Positions 42,703-52,256 are shown, counted from the stretch's first letter. The stretch is 64,000 bases of DNA from Desulfatibacillum aliphaticivorans DSM 15576 (GCF_000429905.1 NZ_AUCT01000036.1:1-64000); one strand, 5' to 3'. Numbers and translations: made by a program. The notes: a model not told the origin generated them from the sequence alone.

Positions 42703-43893
42703 ATGGGAGAAATACTTAAATCCCTCAAAGCGGCGGTTTGGTTCATGTTCCTCACCTTTCCCATCATGGTGATCAAGGTGAACCCCATCGAGGACACCGT
42801 GGTCTGGCGGTGGATGAACATGCTCTATATTGGGGTGGGTATCTTTTTCCTGTCCTTTTTATGGCGGTTCATGCTGGCCCGGCGCGATCGAGGGAAAAAG
42901 GCCGAGGAGTCCGGCAAAGCCCGTATGCCCATAGGGCAGCGGATAGCCGAAGAGCCCAAAATAAAATACCCCGCCATAGTCCTGGTTGGAATTTTCGCCC
43001 TTTCCATTCCGTTCTGGGCCGATATGTACAACACCAACATCATGACCAATGTGCTCATTTACGTGATGCTGGGACTGGGCCTGAACATCGTGGTGGGGCT
43101 GGCCGGTCTTCTGGACCTGGGCTACGTGGCATTTTATGCGGTGGGCGCATACGCATACGCCTTGCTCAATCATCATTTCGGGGCCAATTTTTGGGTGATC
43201 CTGCCCATGGCCGGTTTTTTGGGCGCAGCATTTGGAGTGACATTGGGCTTTCCCGTGCTCAGGCTCCGGGGCGATTATCTGGCTATCGTAACCCTGGGAT
43301 TTGGAGAAATCATCCGTCTGGTATTGGAAAACTGGAACGAGTTTTCCATGGGGCCCAGCGGCATCGCCAACATTGATCGTCCGCCCTTTTTCGGCATCAA
43401 GATGGATTTATTCCAAAAAACGGACTTCATGTATTATGTGGTCCTTGCTCTGGCAATATTGACGATTATAGCCGTGACCCGGTTGAAAAACTCCCGGATC
43501 GGCAGGGCGTGGATCGCCCTGCGGGAGGATGAAATCGCCTGTCAGGCCATGGGGGTGGACCGGACCAAGACCAAGCTCATGGCTTTTGCGCTTGGCGCCA
43601 CCTGGGCCAGCATGGCGGGCGTGGTGTTCGCCGCCAAAAGCACCTTTATCAACCCGCCCAGCTTTTCGTTCTGGGAGTCAGTGCTTATCCTGGTCATTGT
43701 CGTCCTGGGCGGCATGGGCTCGGTGGTGGGCGTAATTTTGGGCGCCAGCATCATCATTTTGCTGCCCGAATACTTCAGGCAGTTCTCCGAATACCGTATG
43801 ATTCTATTCGGGGGCGCCATGGTGCTCATGATGGTGTTCAGGCCCACGGGCATTATCACGGCCATGCGGCAAAAATATACGATTCACAAATAG
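42703..43893 (+). CDS. livM: Branched-chain amino acid ABC transporter permease LivM
   Basis: 396 residues. The core carries LGLNIVVGLAGLLDLGYVAFYAVGAY and the LREDEIACQAMGV EAA loop. An extra N-terminal membrane region of about 90 residues precedes the usual LivM body. ATG at 42703, 2 bp after the livH stop. Confidence 0.94.
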   Translation: MGEILKSLKAAVWFMFLTFPIMVIKVNPIEDTVVWRWMNMLYIGVGIFFLSFLWRFMLARRDRGKKAEESGKARMPIGQRIAEEPKIKYPAIVLVGIFALSIPFWADMYNTNIMTNVLIYVMLGLGLNIVVGLAGLLDLGYVAFYAVGAYAYALLNHHFGANFWVILPMAGFLGAAFGVTLGFPVLRLRGDYLAIVTLGFGEIIRLVLENWNEFSMGPSGIANIDRPPFFGIKMDLFQKTDFMYYVVLALAILTIIAVTRLKNSRIGRAWIALREDEIACQAMGVDRTKTKLMAFALGATWASMAGVVFAAKSTFINPPSFSFWESVLILVIVVLGGMGSVVGVILGASIIILLPEYFRQFSEYRMILFGGAMVLMMVFRPTGIITAMRQKYTIHK

Positions 43894-43914
43894 CGGATGG
43901 GGTAGTCTTTAACC

Positions 43915-44778
43915 ATGAAACCCATATTGGACGTCAAGAATCTTACCATGGACTTCGGAGGCCTTCGGGCGCTGGACTCCCTGGACATTGATGTGCGCCC
44001 AGGCGAAATCGCGGCGCTCATCGGGCCTAACGGCGCTGGAAAAACCACTTTTTTCAACTGCGTTACGGGCATGTACAATCCCACGAAGGGAGATGTATTG
44101 GTCAACTCACCTTCGGGCTACTCCACCAGGCTCAATGGGCTTAAGCCCAACAAGGTTACGGAGCGGGGGCTGGCGAGAACTTTCCAGAACATCCGCCTGT
44201 TCCAGAACATGACCGTGCTTGAAAACGTCATGATCGGCCGGCATTGCCACTCCGGCGCAGGGCATGAAATCATCATGAACCCGGATAACAGCCCGGTTAA
44301 AAGAATGGCGGCCAGCGCCTTCTTCGGAGGCATGGAAATCGCCGCCACCCTGCTTAAGGGAAAGCGCTTCAAGGAGCGGGAGCAGGAGACCGTACAATAC
44401 AGCTACAACGTGCTGGAAAAGGTCGGCCTGGAAAAATTCGCCAACAATTTCGCCAAGAACCTTCCCTACGGCCTGCAGCGCCGCCTGGAAATCGCCAGGG
44501 CCATGGCCACCGAGCCTTTTTTGCTTCTCCTGGACGAGCCGGCGGCCGGCATGAATCCCCAGGAGACAAAGGAACTGGATGATTTGATCCAGCGCATCCG
44601 GGATAAGGAAGGAATCTCCATTTTGCTGATTGAACACGACATGCGGCTGGTCATGAGCATTTCGCAGCGCATTTTCGTCATGGACTACGGAAAAAAAATC
44701 GCCCAGGGCACGCCCGGGGAAATCCGCACTAACGACGCCGTCATCAAGGCTTATCTGGGAGAGGATATTGATGCTTGA
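43915..44778 (+). CDS. livG: Branched-chain amino acid ABC transporter ATPase LivG
   Basis: 287 residues. Walker A GPNGAGKTT; the LivG-type signature LPYGLQRRLEIARAMAT; Walker B LLLLDEPAAGMNP; and the H-loop IEHDMRL. The insert between Walker A and signature is typical of LivG. Forms a heterodimer with LivF. Stop overlaps the livF start. Confidence 0.96.
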   Translation: MKPILDVKNLTMDFGGLRALDSLDIDVRPGEIAALIGPNGAGKTTFFNCVTGMYNPTKGDVLVNSPSGYSTRLNGLKPNKVTERGLARTFQNIRLFQNMTVLENVMIGRHCHSGAGHEIIMNPDNSPVKRMAASAFFGGMEIAATLLKGKRFKEREQETVQYSYNVLEKVGLEKFANNFAKNLPYGLQRRLEIARAMATEPFLLLLDEPAAGMNPQETKELDDLIQRIRDKEGISILLIEHDMRLVMSISQRIFVMDYGKKIAQGTPGEIRTNDAVIKAYLGEDIDA

Positions 44779-45490
44779 GCTTGTAAACGTCAACACGTAC
44801 TATGGCAATATCCACGCCTTGAAGGACGTCTCCATCAAGGTGGAGCAAGGAGAGATCATCACCCTGATCGGCGCCAACGGAGCGGGAAAAACCACCACGC
44901 TCATGTCCATTTCGGGCATTGTACCGCCCCGTTCGGGCGAGGTTTTGTTCGAGGGAAAGCCTATTCAGGGCATGCCGCCCCATGAAATCGTGTCCATGGG
45001 CTTGTGCCAGGTGCCGGAGGGAAGGCGCATCTTTCCTCTCCTGACTGTTTCGGAAAACCTGGATATGGGCGCCTTTCTCCGCAAAGACTCGGCCCAGGTC
45101 AAACAGGACCTGGACTATGTATACGAACTGTTCCCCCGCCTGAGCGAACGGCGCACCCAGCAGGGCGGCACCCTGTCCGGCGGAGAGCAGCAAATGCTGG
45201 CCATATCCCGCGCGCTCATGGCCAGGCCAAGGCTCTTGCTCTTGGACGAGCCGTCTCTTGGCCTGGCGCCCATCATCGTTAAGCAGATTTTCCAGATCAT
45301 CCGTAAAATCAATGAAGAAAGCCAGACCACCATTTTTTTGGTGGAGCAAAACGCCAATTTGGCGCTCCAGGTCGCTGCCCGGGGATACGTGATGGAGACC
45401 GGCCGCGTGACCATGACGGACACTTCGGACAACCTGCTGGCCAATGAGGAAGTTAAAAACGCCTACCTTGGCATAGGGGACGAGACATAG
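44771..45490 (+). CDS. livF: Branched-chain amino acid ABC transporter ATPase LivF
   Basis: 239 residues. Walker A GANGAGKTTT; signature LSGGEQQMLAISRALM; Walker B LLLLDEPSLGLAP; and the VEQNAN late motif typical of LivF. ATG at 44771, overlapping livG by 8 bp. Last recognised transporter gene of the operon. Confidence 0.96.
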   Translation: MLELVNVNTYYGNIHALKDVSIKVEQGEIITLIGANGAGKTTTLMSISGIVPPRSGEVLFEGKPIQGMPPHEIVSMGLCQVPEGRRIFPLLTVSENLDMGAFLRKDSAQVKQDLDYVYELFPRLSERRTQQGGTLSGGEQQMLAISRALMARPRLLLLDEPSLGLAPIIVKQIFQIIRKINEESQTTIFLVEQNANLALQVAARGYVMETGRVTMTDTSDNLLANEEVKNAYLGIGDET

Positions 45491-45492
45491 CT

Positions 45493-45621
45493 ATGGAATC
45501 GAATAATAGCTTTGTAAAATCCCTTGACGAGAGGAAAACGAGCGCGGCGCCATACGCGCTTCTTTTCCTGGGATTGGCCATGGGCTACGCCATTTTTAAC
45601 AGGCCCGCATCCCGAAAATAA
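45493..45621 (+). CDS. Putative 42-residue membrane micro-ORF after livF
   Basis: ATG 2 bp after the livF stop. A charged N-terminus (residues 1-17, KSLDERKTS) is followed by one hydrophobic stretch (YALLFLGLAMGYAIF, about 21-35) and a basic end. No strong ribosome site, but coupling to livF is possible. A strong terminator follows. Could be a small transporter-associated protein; function unknown. Coding is uncertain. Confidence 0.45.
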   Translation: MESNNSFVKSLDERKTSAAPYALLFLGLAMGYAIFNRPASRK

Positions 45622-45644
45622 ATTACTGAAATTTAAAGATATAC

Positions 45645-45680
45645 AGAGCCCGGCAAGGATAATCGCCGGGCTCTTTCTTT
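45645..45680 (+). terminator. Intrinsic terminator of the liv operon
   Basis: 10-bp stem AGAGCCCGGC/GCCGGGCTCT (45645-45654/45665-45674) with a 10-nt loop, followed by TTCTTTT on the plus strand. It closes the livJHMGF(-micro-ORF) operon. Confidence 0.75.
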
Positions 45681-45808
45681 TCCCGCCCCAAGCTGGTACA
45701 ATCCTTGCTCAATTACCAAAACGGACAAGCGGCATACGGAGGTCTTGACACCCCGCGTCAAAGGACTATCATAACCTTTTATGGAACCTAATAAGGAGTC
45801 ATCCGACC

Positions 45809-47728
45809 ATGTTGGAAAACCTGAGATTAAATAAAAAAAAGGATAAAGGCCCGTGGTTGGAGAAATTGGCCGCCCCGGAAAAAGTGCTGGCCAAAATCAA
45901 GCCGGGAAGCTGCATTTTTTTAAGCACCGGCGTGGCCGAGCCCCGCACTCTGGTCAAAAGTCTGATGAACTCCCAGGCCCACAATCTCCAGGACCTGGAG
46001 GTCATTCAGATGATCAGCCTGGGCGACGCCATTTGCGGCCAGGATCTGAATAACCAAAAATTCCGGCTTAAGACCTTTTTTTCAGGCTGGGTGGCCAGCG
46101 AGCCCATTTCGTCGGGACTGGTGGATTTGATCCCGGCCAACTTCTCCCGCATTCCCCGGCTTATTGAAACCGGCCGAATCCGGATTGATGTGGCCTTTGT
46201 GAAAATCACCCCCTTTGACGACAGCGGATACGCCAGCCTGGGCGTCTCCGTGGACATCGCCCGCCAGGCCATGGAGCAGGCGGACATTGTGGTGGGGGAA
46301 ATATCAGACACAATGCCCCGGACCTACGGCGACACCTTTGTGCACGTGAACGATTTTGACTATCTGGTGGAGAATCAGGAGCCGCCCATCCTGTTTCCCA
46401 GGGCGCCCGTGCCCGAAGTTTTCGACCGATTGGCCCGGAACGTGGCCTCGTTGATCAGCGACGGAAGCTGTCTGAGCTTTTCCATGGAGCCTTTGTTCGA
46501 GGCCCTTTGGCCCCATCTGGCCAAGAAAAAGGATTTGGGGCTTCACTCGGGATTTTTTTCCGACCCGCTGATGGACCTCGTGAAAAGCGGCGCTGTAACC
46601 AACCGCAACAAGGGCTCGTTCAGAGGCAAGTGTCTGGTGTCCTATGCCTTGGGATCCCAGGAGCTTATGGACTGGCTGGATAAAAACCCCCTGGTGGAGT
46701 TCCAGGCCCTGGATGTTTTGGCCAGCCCGGCCCTTATCAGCCAAAACCCCCAAACAGTGGCTATCCTGCCCGCCCGCAGGGTGGATCTGAGCGGCCAGTT
46801 CGCCTTTCATTACGGCCGGGGCAACGTGGGCATGGGCCCCGGCGAGGCGGGGGAATACGTTATTGGAACCCGCATGAGCAGAAAAGGCCGGGTTATTGTG
46901 GCCCTGCCCAGCCGGAACAAAAAAGGCAAGCCCAACATCGTCCTTTCCGTGGAAGGATATCCCAACTCCATCACCAACGCGGAAATCGTGGACATTGTGG
47001 TGACCGAATACGGCGTGGCCAATATGATGGGACGCAGCCTTCGGGAACGGGCCCAGGTGCTGATCGACATCGCCCACCCCGACGACCGGCAAGAACTCAT
47101 GGAAGAGGCCAAGGAGAAAAACCTCCTGTACAAAGACCAGATCTGCGTGGGCGCCATGGGCCAATTATACCCGCATCAGATTTCCGAATCCCATACTTTC
47201 CGAGACGGAACAACGGTGCGGTTCCGGCCTATCCGGCCCTCCGACGAAGAGGAAATGCGCCGCCTGTTTTACCGGTTTTCCAGCGAGGCGGTGTATTACC
47301 GCTATTTCTCGCCGGTCAAAACCATGCCTCACTCCAAAATGCAGGAGTACGTCAATGTGGATTACTCCCAGGCCATGTCCATCGTCGGCCTGGTGGGAGA
47401 GCCCGGACAGGGAAGGGTTATTGCAGAGGCGCGGTACGTCAAGCTGACCGACAGCAATTGGGCCGATTCCGCCTTTATTGTGGACGAAAACTACGGAGGA
47501 CGGGGCATTGCATCCTTTATGCTGGACATGCTCATACGCATCGCCAAGGAAAGAGGCATTGAGGGCTTCACCTCGGACGTGCTTTCCACCAACAAGGCCA
47601 TGATGAAGGTCTACGAAAAGAGCAAACTGCCGGTCAAGGCCTCCCTGGCGGACGGCGCCTACCACCTGACCATGGATTTCACGGCGCCGGATTCGGCGCA
47701 GGCGCGGCTGGTTAAAGGAATCTTGTAG
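45809..47728 (+). CDS. Acetyl-CoA hydrolase/CoA-transferase fused to GNAT acetyltransferase
   Basis: 639 residues. About 1-455 form a CoA-transferase family I (acetyl-CoA hydrolase/transferase) body, with VGEISDTMPRTYGDTF and GPGEAGEYVIGTRMS. About 470-625 form a GNAT domain (TVRFRPIRPSDEEEMRRL, VDENYGGRGIASFML). The first half would move or release CoA from short acyl-CoAs; the GNAT part could acetylate a protein, possibly itself. This two-part layout is known among deltaproteobacteria. The next gene is a fused ADP-forming acyl-CoA synthetase, so the pair probably handles acetate or other short acids. Confidence 0.88.
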   Translation: MLENLRLNKKKDKGPWLEKLAAPEKVLAKIKPGSCIFLSTGVAEPRTLVKSLMNSQAHNLQDLEVIQMISLGDAICGQDLNNQKFRLKTFFSGWVASEPISSGLVDLIPANFSRIPRLIETGRIRIDVAFVKITPFDDSGYASLGVSVDIARQAMEQADIVVGEISDTMPRTYGDTFVHVNDFDYLVENQEPPILFPRAPVPEVFDRLARNVASLISDGSCLSFSMEPLFEALWPHLAKKKDLGLHSGFFSDPLMDLVKSGAVTNRNKGSFRGKCLVSYALGSQELMDWLDKNPLVEFQALDVLASPALISQNPQTVAILPARRVDLSGQFAFHYGRGNVGMGPGEAGEYVIGTRMSRKGRVIVALPSRNKKGKPNIVLSVEGYPNSITNAEIVDIVVTEYGVANMMGRSLRERAQVLIDIAHPDDRQELMEEAKEKNLLYKDQICVGAMGQLYPHQISESHTFRDGTTVRFRPIRPSDEEEMRRLFYRFSSEAVYYRYFSPVKTMPHSKMQEYVNVDYSQAMSIVGLVGEPGQGRVIAEARYVKLTDSNWADSAFIVDENYGGRGIASFMLDMLIRIAKERGIEGFTSDVLSTNKAMMKVYEKSKLPVKASLADGAYHLTMDFTAPDSAQARLVKGIL

Positions 47729-47750
47729 CAAAAGACTTTTAAAGCGGAAC

Positions 47751-47784
47751 AAGCGCCCGGAGGACCTTGCCCGGGCGCTTTTCC
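47751..47784 (+). terminator. Intrinsic terminator between the two acyl-CoA genes
   Basis: Perfect 10-bp stem AAGCGCCCGG/CCGGGCGCTT with a 10-nt loop and a short T-run. It follows the CoA-transferase/GNAT gene, suggesting that the next gene has its own promoter. Confidence 0.65.
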
Positions 47785-47886
47785 TGTGGTAGAAAAAATC
47801 GAGCATTTGTTCTTTTCCCCCCGAAAAACGGCTATCGTCCCCCTGTCCCCATTCTTGTTCTTTTAAGTGAATTTTTTGGAGGATTC

Positions 47887-49971
47887 ATGAGTCTGGAAGC
47901 ATTTTTCACCCCGCGCGGCGTCGCCGTTATCGGGGCGACCAACAAGCCCAAAGGCGGCCTGGCCATTGTTGTGAACCTGATCAAAGGCTTTAATGGCGGC
48001 ATATACCCTGTCAATCCCGGTTACGATTCCATTTTGGACTTGAAGTGCTATCCATCGGTAAAGGACGTTCCCGACCCTGTGGATCTGGCGATTCTTTTCG
48101 TACCCGGCAAGGCGGTGCCGAAAATGGTGGAGGAATGCGGGGAGCGGGGAATTCACGCGGTGATGATTCAATCGGCGGGCTTCTCGGAAACCGGGCCGGA
48201 TGGCAAGGCGCTCCAGGACGAGGTGGACGCCGTCGCCCAGCGCCATGGAATTCGCGTCTGGGGCCCCAATTGCTTAGGCATGGTGGATTCGGTCAACCAT
48301 AACGTGTTTTCATTCGCCGCGCCCTCCATGTGGGACGTGGGCCACATTCCCGGCAACGTGTCTTTGATCGTCCAAAGCGGCATGCTGGCGGGCGGTTTTT
48401 TGATCGACAACATGAGCCACGGAACCATGGGCATGTCCAAGGTCTGCTCCATCGGGAACAAATCCGACGTGGACGAGTGCGACCTGCTGGAATACCTGAT
48501 TTCCGATCCCGACACCCAGGCCATCGGCATGTATTTGGAGGCCATCCCCCGAGGGAGGCGGTTTGCGGAGTTGTGCAGACAATCCCCCAAGCCCATTGTG
48601 GTCCTGAAGGGCGGAACGAGCACGGCGGGCGCCAAGGCTGCGGCCAGCCACACGGCCTCCATGTCTGGGGACGGGGCGATTGTCAGCGGCGTTCTCGCCC
48701 AGTGCGGGGTGGTGGAGGCCCGGGATTTCAAGCAGATGCTGGACATATGCCGGGCGTTTGGAATTACGCCGGAAATGCCGCCTGAAATGCGGGGAAGGAC
48801 GGCCATCCTCACTTACAGCGGCGGCGCCGGCATCATGGCGGCGGATTTTGTGGAGAATTTCGGGCTGGAAGTGGCCGAGCTTTCCCAGGAGTCCAAAGAC
48901 GCCATGGCCCAGGTCTATCCCGACTGGATGCCCGTGGCCAACCCTGTGGACCTGTGGCCCTCCGTGGAAAAAAACGGAGCGGCGAAAACCTTTACCACGG
49001 CCATGAACGCGGTTTGCAAGGACCCCGGAGTGGACATGATTTTCCTGCACCTTCACGCCTCTGGCGGCCTCTTGGTCATGGACATCGGGGAGCTTATCGA
49101 CATGGCCAAGGAGGCGGGAAAGCCCATTTTTTGCTGGCTCATAGGCCAGATGGAGCCCGCCAGGGACATGCATATTCTGGCTCAAAAGCTGGGAGCGCCC
49201 ACCTACCGGGAGCTCTCCCGCGCCGTGGAAAGCATGAGTACGGTGCTTGGGTGGTATAAAAGCCGGGCCGCAGCGCCTTGCGGCGTGGATTTTAGACCTG
49301 AACCGGTCAAGGCGCGATGCCGGGCTATGCTGGACGGCAGAAGGGGCGCCCTGGACGAACATGCGTCCAAGCAAATCCTGGCCGCAGCGGGCATCCCGGT
49401 TGTGCAGGAAATCCTGGCCGCCGGACAGGACCAGGCCGTTACCGCGGCCGAAAAATTAGGCTATCCGGTTGTCATGAAAGGCCTGGCGCCGGGCATGATT
49501 CATAAAACCGAACAAGGCCTTGTGCGCCTGAACATTCGGGCCAAGCAGGAAGCCGCCCGGACCTTTGAGGACCTCATGTCCGCCATGGACGGCCAAGGCA
49601 AGGTGTTGGTGCAGCAGCAGGCTGTAATCGATATGGAAATCATCGCCGGCCTGGTGAAGGACCCTCAGTTCGGCCCTTGCGTCATGTGCGGCCTTGGGGG
49701 CGTGTACGCCGAAGTGTTGAACGACGCCGTCTTTGCCATGGCGCCCCTGGATATGGACGCCGCCCTGGCTTTGATAGGACGGTTGAAAAACCAACGCATG
49801 CTGGACGGCTTTCGGGGAGCGGCGCCGGTGGACAGAATGGCCCTTGCCGAAATCCTGGTTCGTTTGGGCGCCTTGGGCATGGAATTGGATAACATCCGGG
49901 AGTTGGATATAAATCCTCTTGTAATTTCGGAAGGAAAGCCCTTGGCCGTGGATGCATCGATAATATTATAG
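47887..49971 (+). CDS. ADP-forming acyl-CoA synthetase (fused alpha-beta)
   Basis: 694 residues. CoA-binding Rossmann part 1-130 (FFTPRGVAVIGATNKPKGG); succinyl-CoA-ligase-like middle with the phosphohistidine segment ASHTASMSGD near 250; C-terminal ATP-grasp part (about 490-694, HKTEQGLVRLNI and ELDINPLVI). It interconverts acyl-CoA plus ADP and phosphate with free acid plus ATP. GGAGG lies upstream of the ATG. Likely acetate or short/aromatic acid handling in an anaerobe; substrate not fixed by sequence. Confidence 0.9.
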   Translation: MSLEAFFTPRGVAVIGATNKPKGGLAIVVNLIKGFNGGIYPVNPGYDSILDLKCYPSVKDVPDPVDLAILFVPGKAVPKMVEECGERGIHAVMIQSAGFSETGPDGKALQDEVDAVAQRHGIRVWGPNCLGMVDSVNHNVFSFAAPSMWDVGHIPGNVSLIVQSGMLAGGFLIDNMSHGTMGMSKVCSIGNKSDVDECDLLEYLISDPDTQAIGMYLEAIPRGRRFAELCRQSPKPIVVLKGGTSTAGAKAAASHTASMSGDGAIVSGVLAQCGVVEARDFKQMLDICRAFGITPEMPPEMRGRTAILTYSGGAGIMAADFVENFGLEVAELSQESKDAMAQVYPDWMPVANPVDLWPSVEKNGAAKTFTTAMNAVCKDPGVDMIFLHLHASGGLLVMDIGELIDMAKEAGKPIFCWLIGQMEPARDMHILAQKLGAPTYRELSRAVESMSTVLGWYKSRAAAPCGVDFRPEPVKARCRAMLDGRRGALDEHASKQILAAAGIPVVQEILAAGQDQAVTAAEKLGYPVVMKGLAPGMIHKTEQGLVRLNIRAKQEAARTFEDLMSAMDGQGKVLVQQQAVIDMEIIAGLVKDPQFGPCVMCGLGGVYAEVLNDAVFAMAPLDMDAALALIGRLKNQRMLDGFRGAAPVDRMALAEILVRLGALGMELDNIRELDINPLVISEGKPLAVDASIIL

Positions 49972-50030
49972 GCTTGTTTTTGCGAGAAAACCGCCTTTTT
50001 ACAAAAAGTGGGCGCGAATGAACTCAAGGG

Positions 50031-50058
50031 CTTGACTCGCCTTTTTGTTTGGTATAAC
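50031..50058 (+). promoter_or_regulatory. Predicted sigma-70-like promoter of the ferredoxin gene
   Basis: -35 CTTGACT (50031-50037) and -10 TATAAC (50053-50058), with a spacer of about 15-16 bp. A leader of roughly 120 nt follows before the ATG. Confidence 0.45.
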
Positions 50059-50184
50059 GAAAGTGCCGATAGCTTGTGAACTCTTTGGGCCGGGCGCCCT
50101 AAAACGCTTTGCCCTATCGAATAGCGGGCTGTCGAGAGCCCGTACTTTTAATTTTAGGATAACTTACATTAAGGAGGCTGTTTC

Positions 50185-50373
50185 ATGGCATTCAATCCCG
50201 TTGTTGACGCTGACAAATGCGTTGGTTGCGAAGAGTGTGTGGACGTATGTCCGGTTGACGTTTACGAAATGGAAGATGGCAAATCCAATCCTGTCAACGC
50301 CGAAGAATGTCTCGGCTGCGATAGCTGCGTGGAAGTTTGCGAAGCTGGCGCCATCACCATCGAAGAGACCTAA
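50185..50373 (+). CDS. 2x[4Fe-4S] ferredoxin
   Basis: 62 residues. Two CxxCxxCxxxC clusters are complete: CVGCEECVDVCP (about 12-23) and CLGCDSCVEVCE (about 43-54). A small cytosolic low-potential electron carrier. AAGGAGG lies upstream. It is monocistronic, with a predicted promoter upstream and a strong terminator right after, which suggests high, independent expression. Confidence 0.96.
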   Translation: MAFNPVVDADKCVGCEECVDVCPVDVYEMEDGKSNPVNAEECLGCDSCVEVCEAGAITIEET

Positions 50374-50390
50374 AATTCTCTTTAAAATTA

Positions 50391-50437
50391 AAAAGGAGTG
50401 CACATCTTCCTACCGGAACGTGCGCTCCTTTTTTTTT
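50391..50437 (+). terminator. Intrinsic terminator of the ferredoxin gene
   Basis: Stem GGAGTGCAC/GTGCGCTCC (one T-G pair) extended by A/T pairs, 16-nt loop, followed by nine T. Confidence 0.8.
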
Positions 50438-50449
50438 GCGTGAGCAATC

Positions 50450-51727
50450 ATGCATATTGATAACTCCCAATCATTACCCCATATGGCGGTCATTCGCCAG
50501 AGCCTGGCGGCCCACCCTCTGGAATGCATAGGGCCGGAAGTTCGTCATCAGCTAGATAAGACATTGAATTTAAAGGCTTTAATCCCCGGAGAAACCGTTG
50601 CTTTGGCCGTGGGAAGCCGAAAGATTCATGCCATTGGAGAGGTTGCCGCCGCTTGCGCCGCCTGGCTGCAGGATAAGGGGCTGAAGCCTTTTCTGGTTCC
50701 GGCCATGGGCAGCCATGGGGGCGCAACGCCCCAGGGGCAGGAGCAGGTCCTGGAAAGCCTTGGGATCGTGCAGGCCTGCCAAGGCGTTCCGGTTCTGGCG
50801 TCCATGGAAACCAAGGCCGTTGGCGCCTTAAGCTGCGGGGCGCCCGTGCATTTTTCCTCCGAGGCCCTGCACGCCGACCATTTGATCGTCATCAATCGGG
50901 TTAAGTCCCATACTAAATTCAAGGCGCCCATCCAGAGCGGTCTGTGCAAAATGCTTTGCGTGGGCCTTGGCAAGCATTCCGGGGCAGCGGCCATCCATCG
51001 GGCCGGGGTGAGGTTCGGCTTTTCCATCATTGAGGAGGCGGCCGGCCTGATCCTTCAAAAGGCGCCGCTGCTGGCCGGTCTGGCTCTGGTGGAGGACGGG
51101 CTGGGGCGATTATCCCAAATCAGGGCCTTGACCGCCGAAAATTTTATTGATGAGGAAAAGAAGCTGCTTTTAAAGGCCCAGGCCATGGCGCCCGGCATTC
51201 CTTTTGACGAGCTGGACCTGTTGATTGTAGACTGGATCGGTAAGGACATTTCGGGGATCGGCATGGATTCCAACGTCACGGGCCGGCACCGGGATCTTTC
51301 CGGAGACTTTTTCCTTCCCCCGAATCCCAAAAGGATTTTTGTGAGGGACCTCTCTCCCGGATCGGGGGGAAACGCCAATGGAATCGGGCTGGCGGATTTC
51401 ACCACAACCCGGCTGGTCCGGGCCATGGATTTGAAGAAAACCTTTGTAAACTCCATAACCGCCATTTCACCGGAAAAGGCGGCGATCCCGCTTCATTTTG
51501 AGTCTGACCGGGAGACCTTGCAGGCCTGCCTGGCGACTACGGGGCTGGAGGATTGGTCTCAAGCCCGGGTCGTCCGCATCAAAAGCACGGCGGATTTGGA
51601 GATCATACAGGCTTCCACGGCCCTTAAGCAGGAAGCAAGGGCGAATTCCCGTCTGGAGTTCGAATCCGGTTTTGGCCCTATGGCCTTTGACAGCCTTGGA
51701 AATTTGGGAGGATTCAATGAAAAATAA
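50450..51727 (+). CDS. Lactate racemase-like (DUF2088/LarA N-terminal type) protein
   Basis: 425 residues. GSHGGATPQGQEQVL, INRVKSHTKFKAPIQSG and KMLCVGLGKHSGA are strong conserved blocks that I associate with a DUF2088/LarA-related family. LarA binds a nickel-pincer cofactor, but LarB/C/E partners are not seen here, so that chemistry is not implied. The next gene overlaps by 11 bp. Function unknown. Confidence 0.6.
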   Translation: MHIDNSQSLPHMAVIRQSLAAHPLECIGPEVRHQLDKTLNLKALIPGETVALAVGSRKIHAIGEVAAACAAWLQDKGLKPFLVPAMGSHGGATPQGQEQVLESLGIVQACQGVPVLASMETKAVGALSCGAPVHFSSEALHADHLIVINRVKSHTKFKAPIQSGLCKMLCVGLGKHSGAAAIHRAGVRFGFSIIEEAAGLILQKAPLLAGLALVEDGLGRLSQIRALTAENFIDEEKKLLLKAQAMAPGIPFDELDLLIVDWIGKDISGIGMDSNVTGRHRDLSGDFFLPPNPKRIFVRDLSPGSGGNANGIGLADFTTTRLVRAMDLKKTFVNSITAISPEKAAIPLHFESDRETLQACLATTGLEDWSQARVVRIKSTADLEIIQASTALKQEARANSRLEFESGFGPMAFDSLGNLGGFNEK

Positions 51728-52256
51728 GGACGCCGTTTTTTTTATGGAAGTGGAGACCAGTCATGGCATTGCGGGATTCGTGTATCAAAATGCCCCTTTC
51801 GCCCTGCTTAAGACCTATCTGCCCAAGCCCCAAAAGGCCCAACTGCCCAAAGAAGTGCACGCCATGAAGGTTGAGTCCTCTCCGGCGCGGGAAGCCCGGG
51901 AACTCGCCCAAAAAATCCAGGATTACTTTACGGGGTCGCCCCTGGATCCGCATTTGAATTTATTGGATTTTGAGGGGCTTACTGAGCTGCAAATAAAGGT
52001 TTTGCACACGGTGGCGGCCATCCCCTACGGCCAGGTGTGCTCCTATGGAGAAGTCGCCAGACGGGCCGGATGCCCACGGGCCGCCCGTTTTGTGGGGTCC
52101 GTTATGGCCGGCAACCCCTTCCCCATGTTCGTTCCCTGCCATCGCGTGGTGCGGTCGGACGGCAAGTTGGGAGGCTTCGGAGGAGGCTTGCCCCTTAAAG
52201 AGACGATGCTTGCGGTGGAGTCCGGGAAACATCTTGCCGGGAAACAAGGGGTGTGA
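51717..52256 (+). CDS. Methylated-DNA--protein-cysteine S-methyltransferase
   Basis: 179 residues. Active-site PCHRVVRSDGKLGGFGGG with the acceptor Cys; the helix-turn-helix YGQVCSYGEVARRAG precedes it. It repairs O6-alkylguanine by suicide transfer. ATG at 51717 overlaps the upstream gene; GGGAGG lies nearby. Confidence 0.92.
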   Translation: MKNKDAVFFMEVETSHGIAGFVYQNAPFALLKTYLPKPQKAQLPKEVHAMKVESSPAREARELAQKIQDYFTGSPLDPHLNLLDFEGLTELQIKVLHTVAAIPYGQVCSYGEVARRAGCPRAARFVGSVMAGNPFPMFVPCHRVVRSDGKLGGFGGGLPLKETMLAVESGKHLAGKQGV

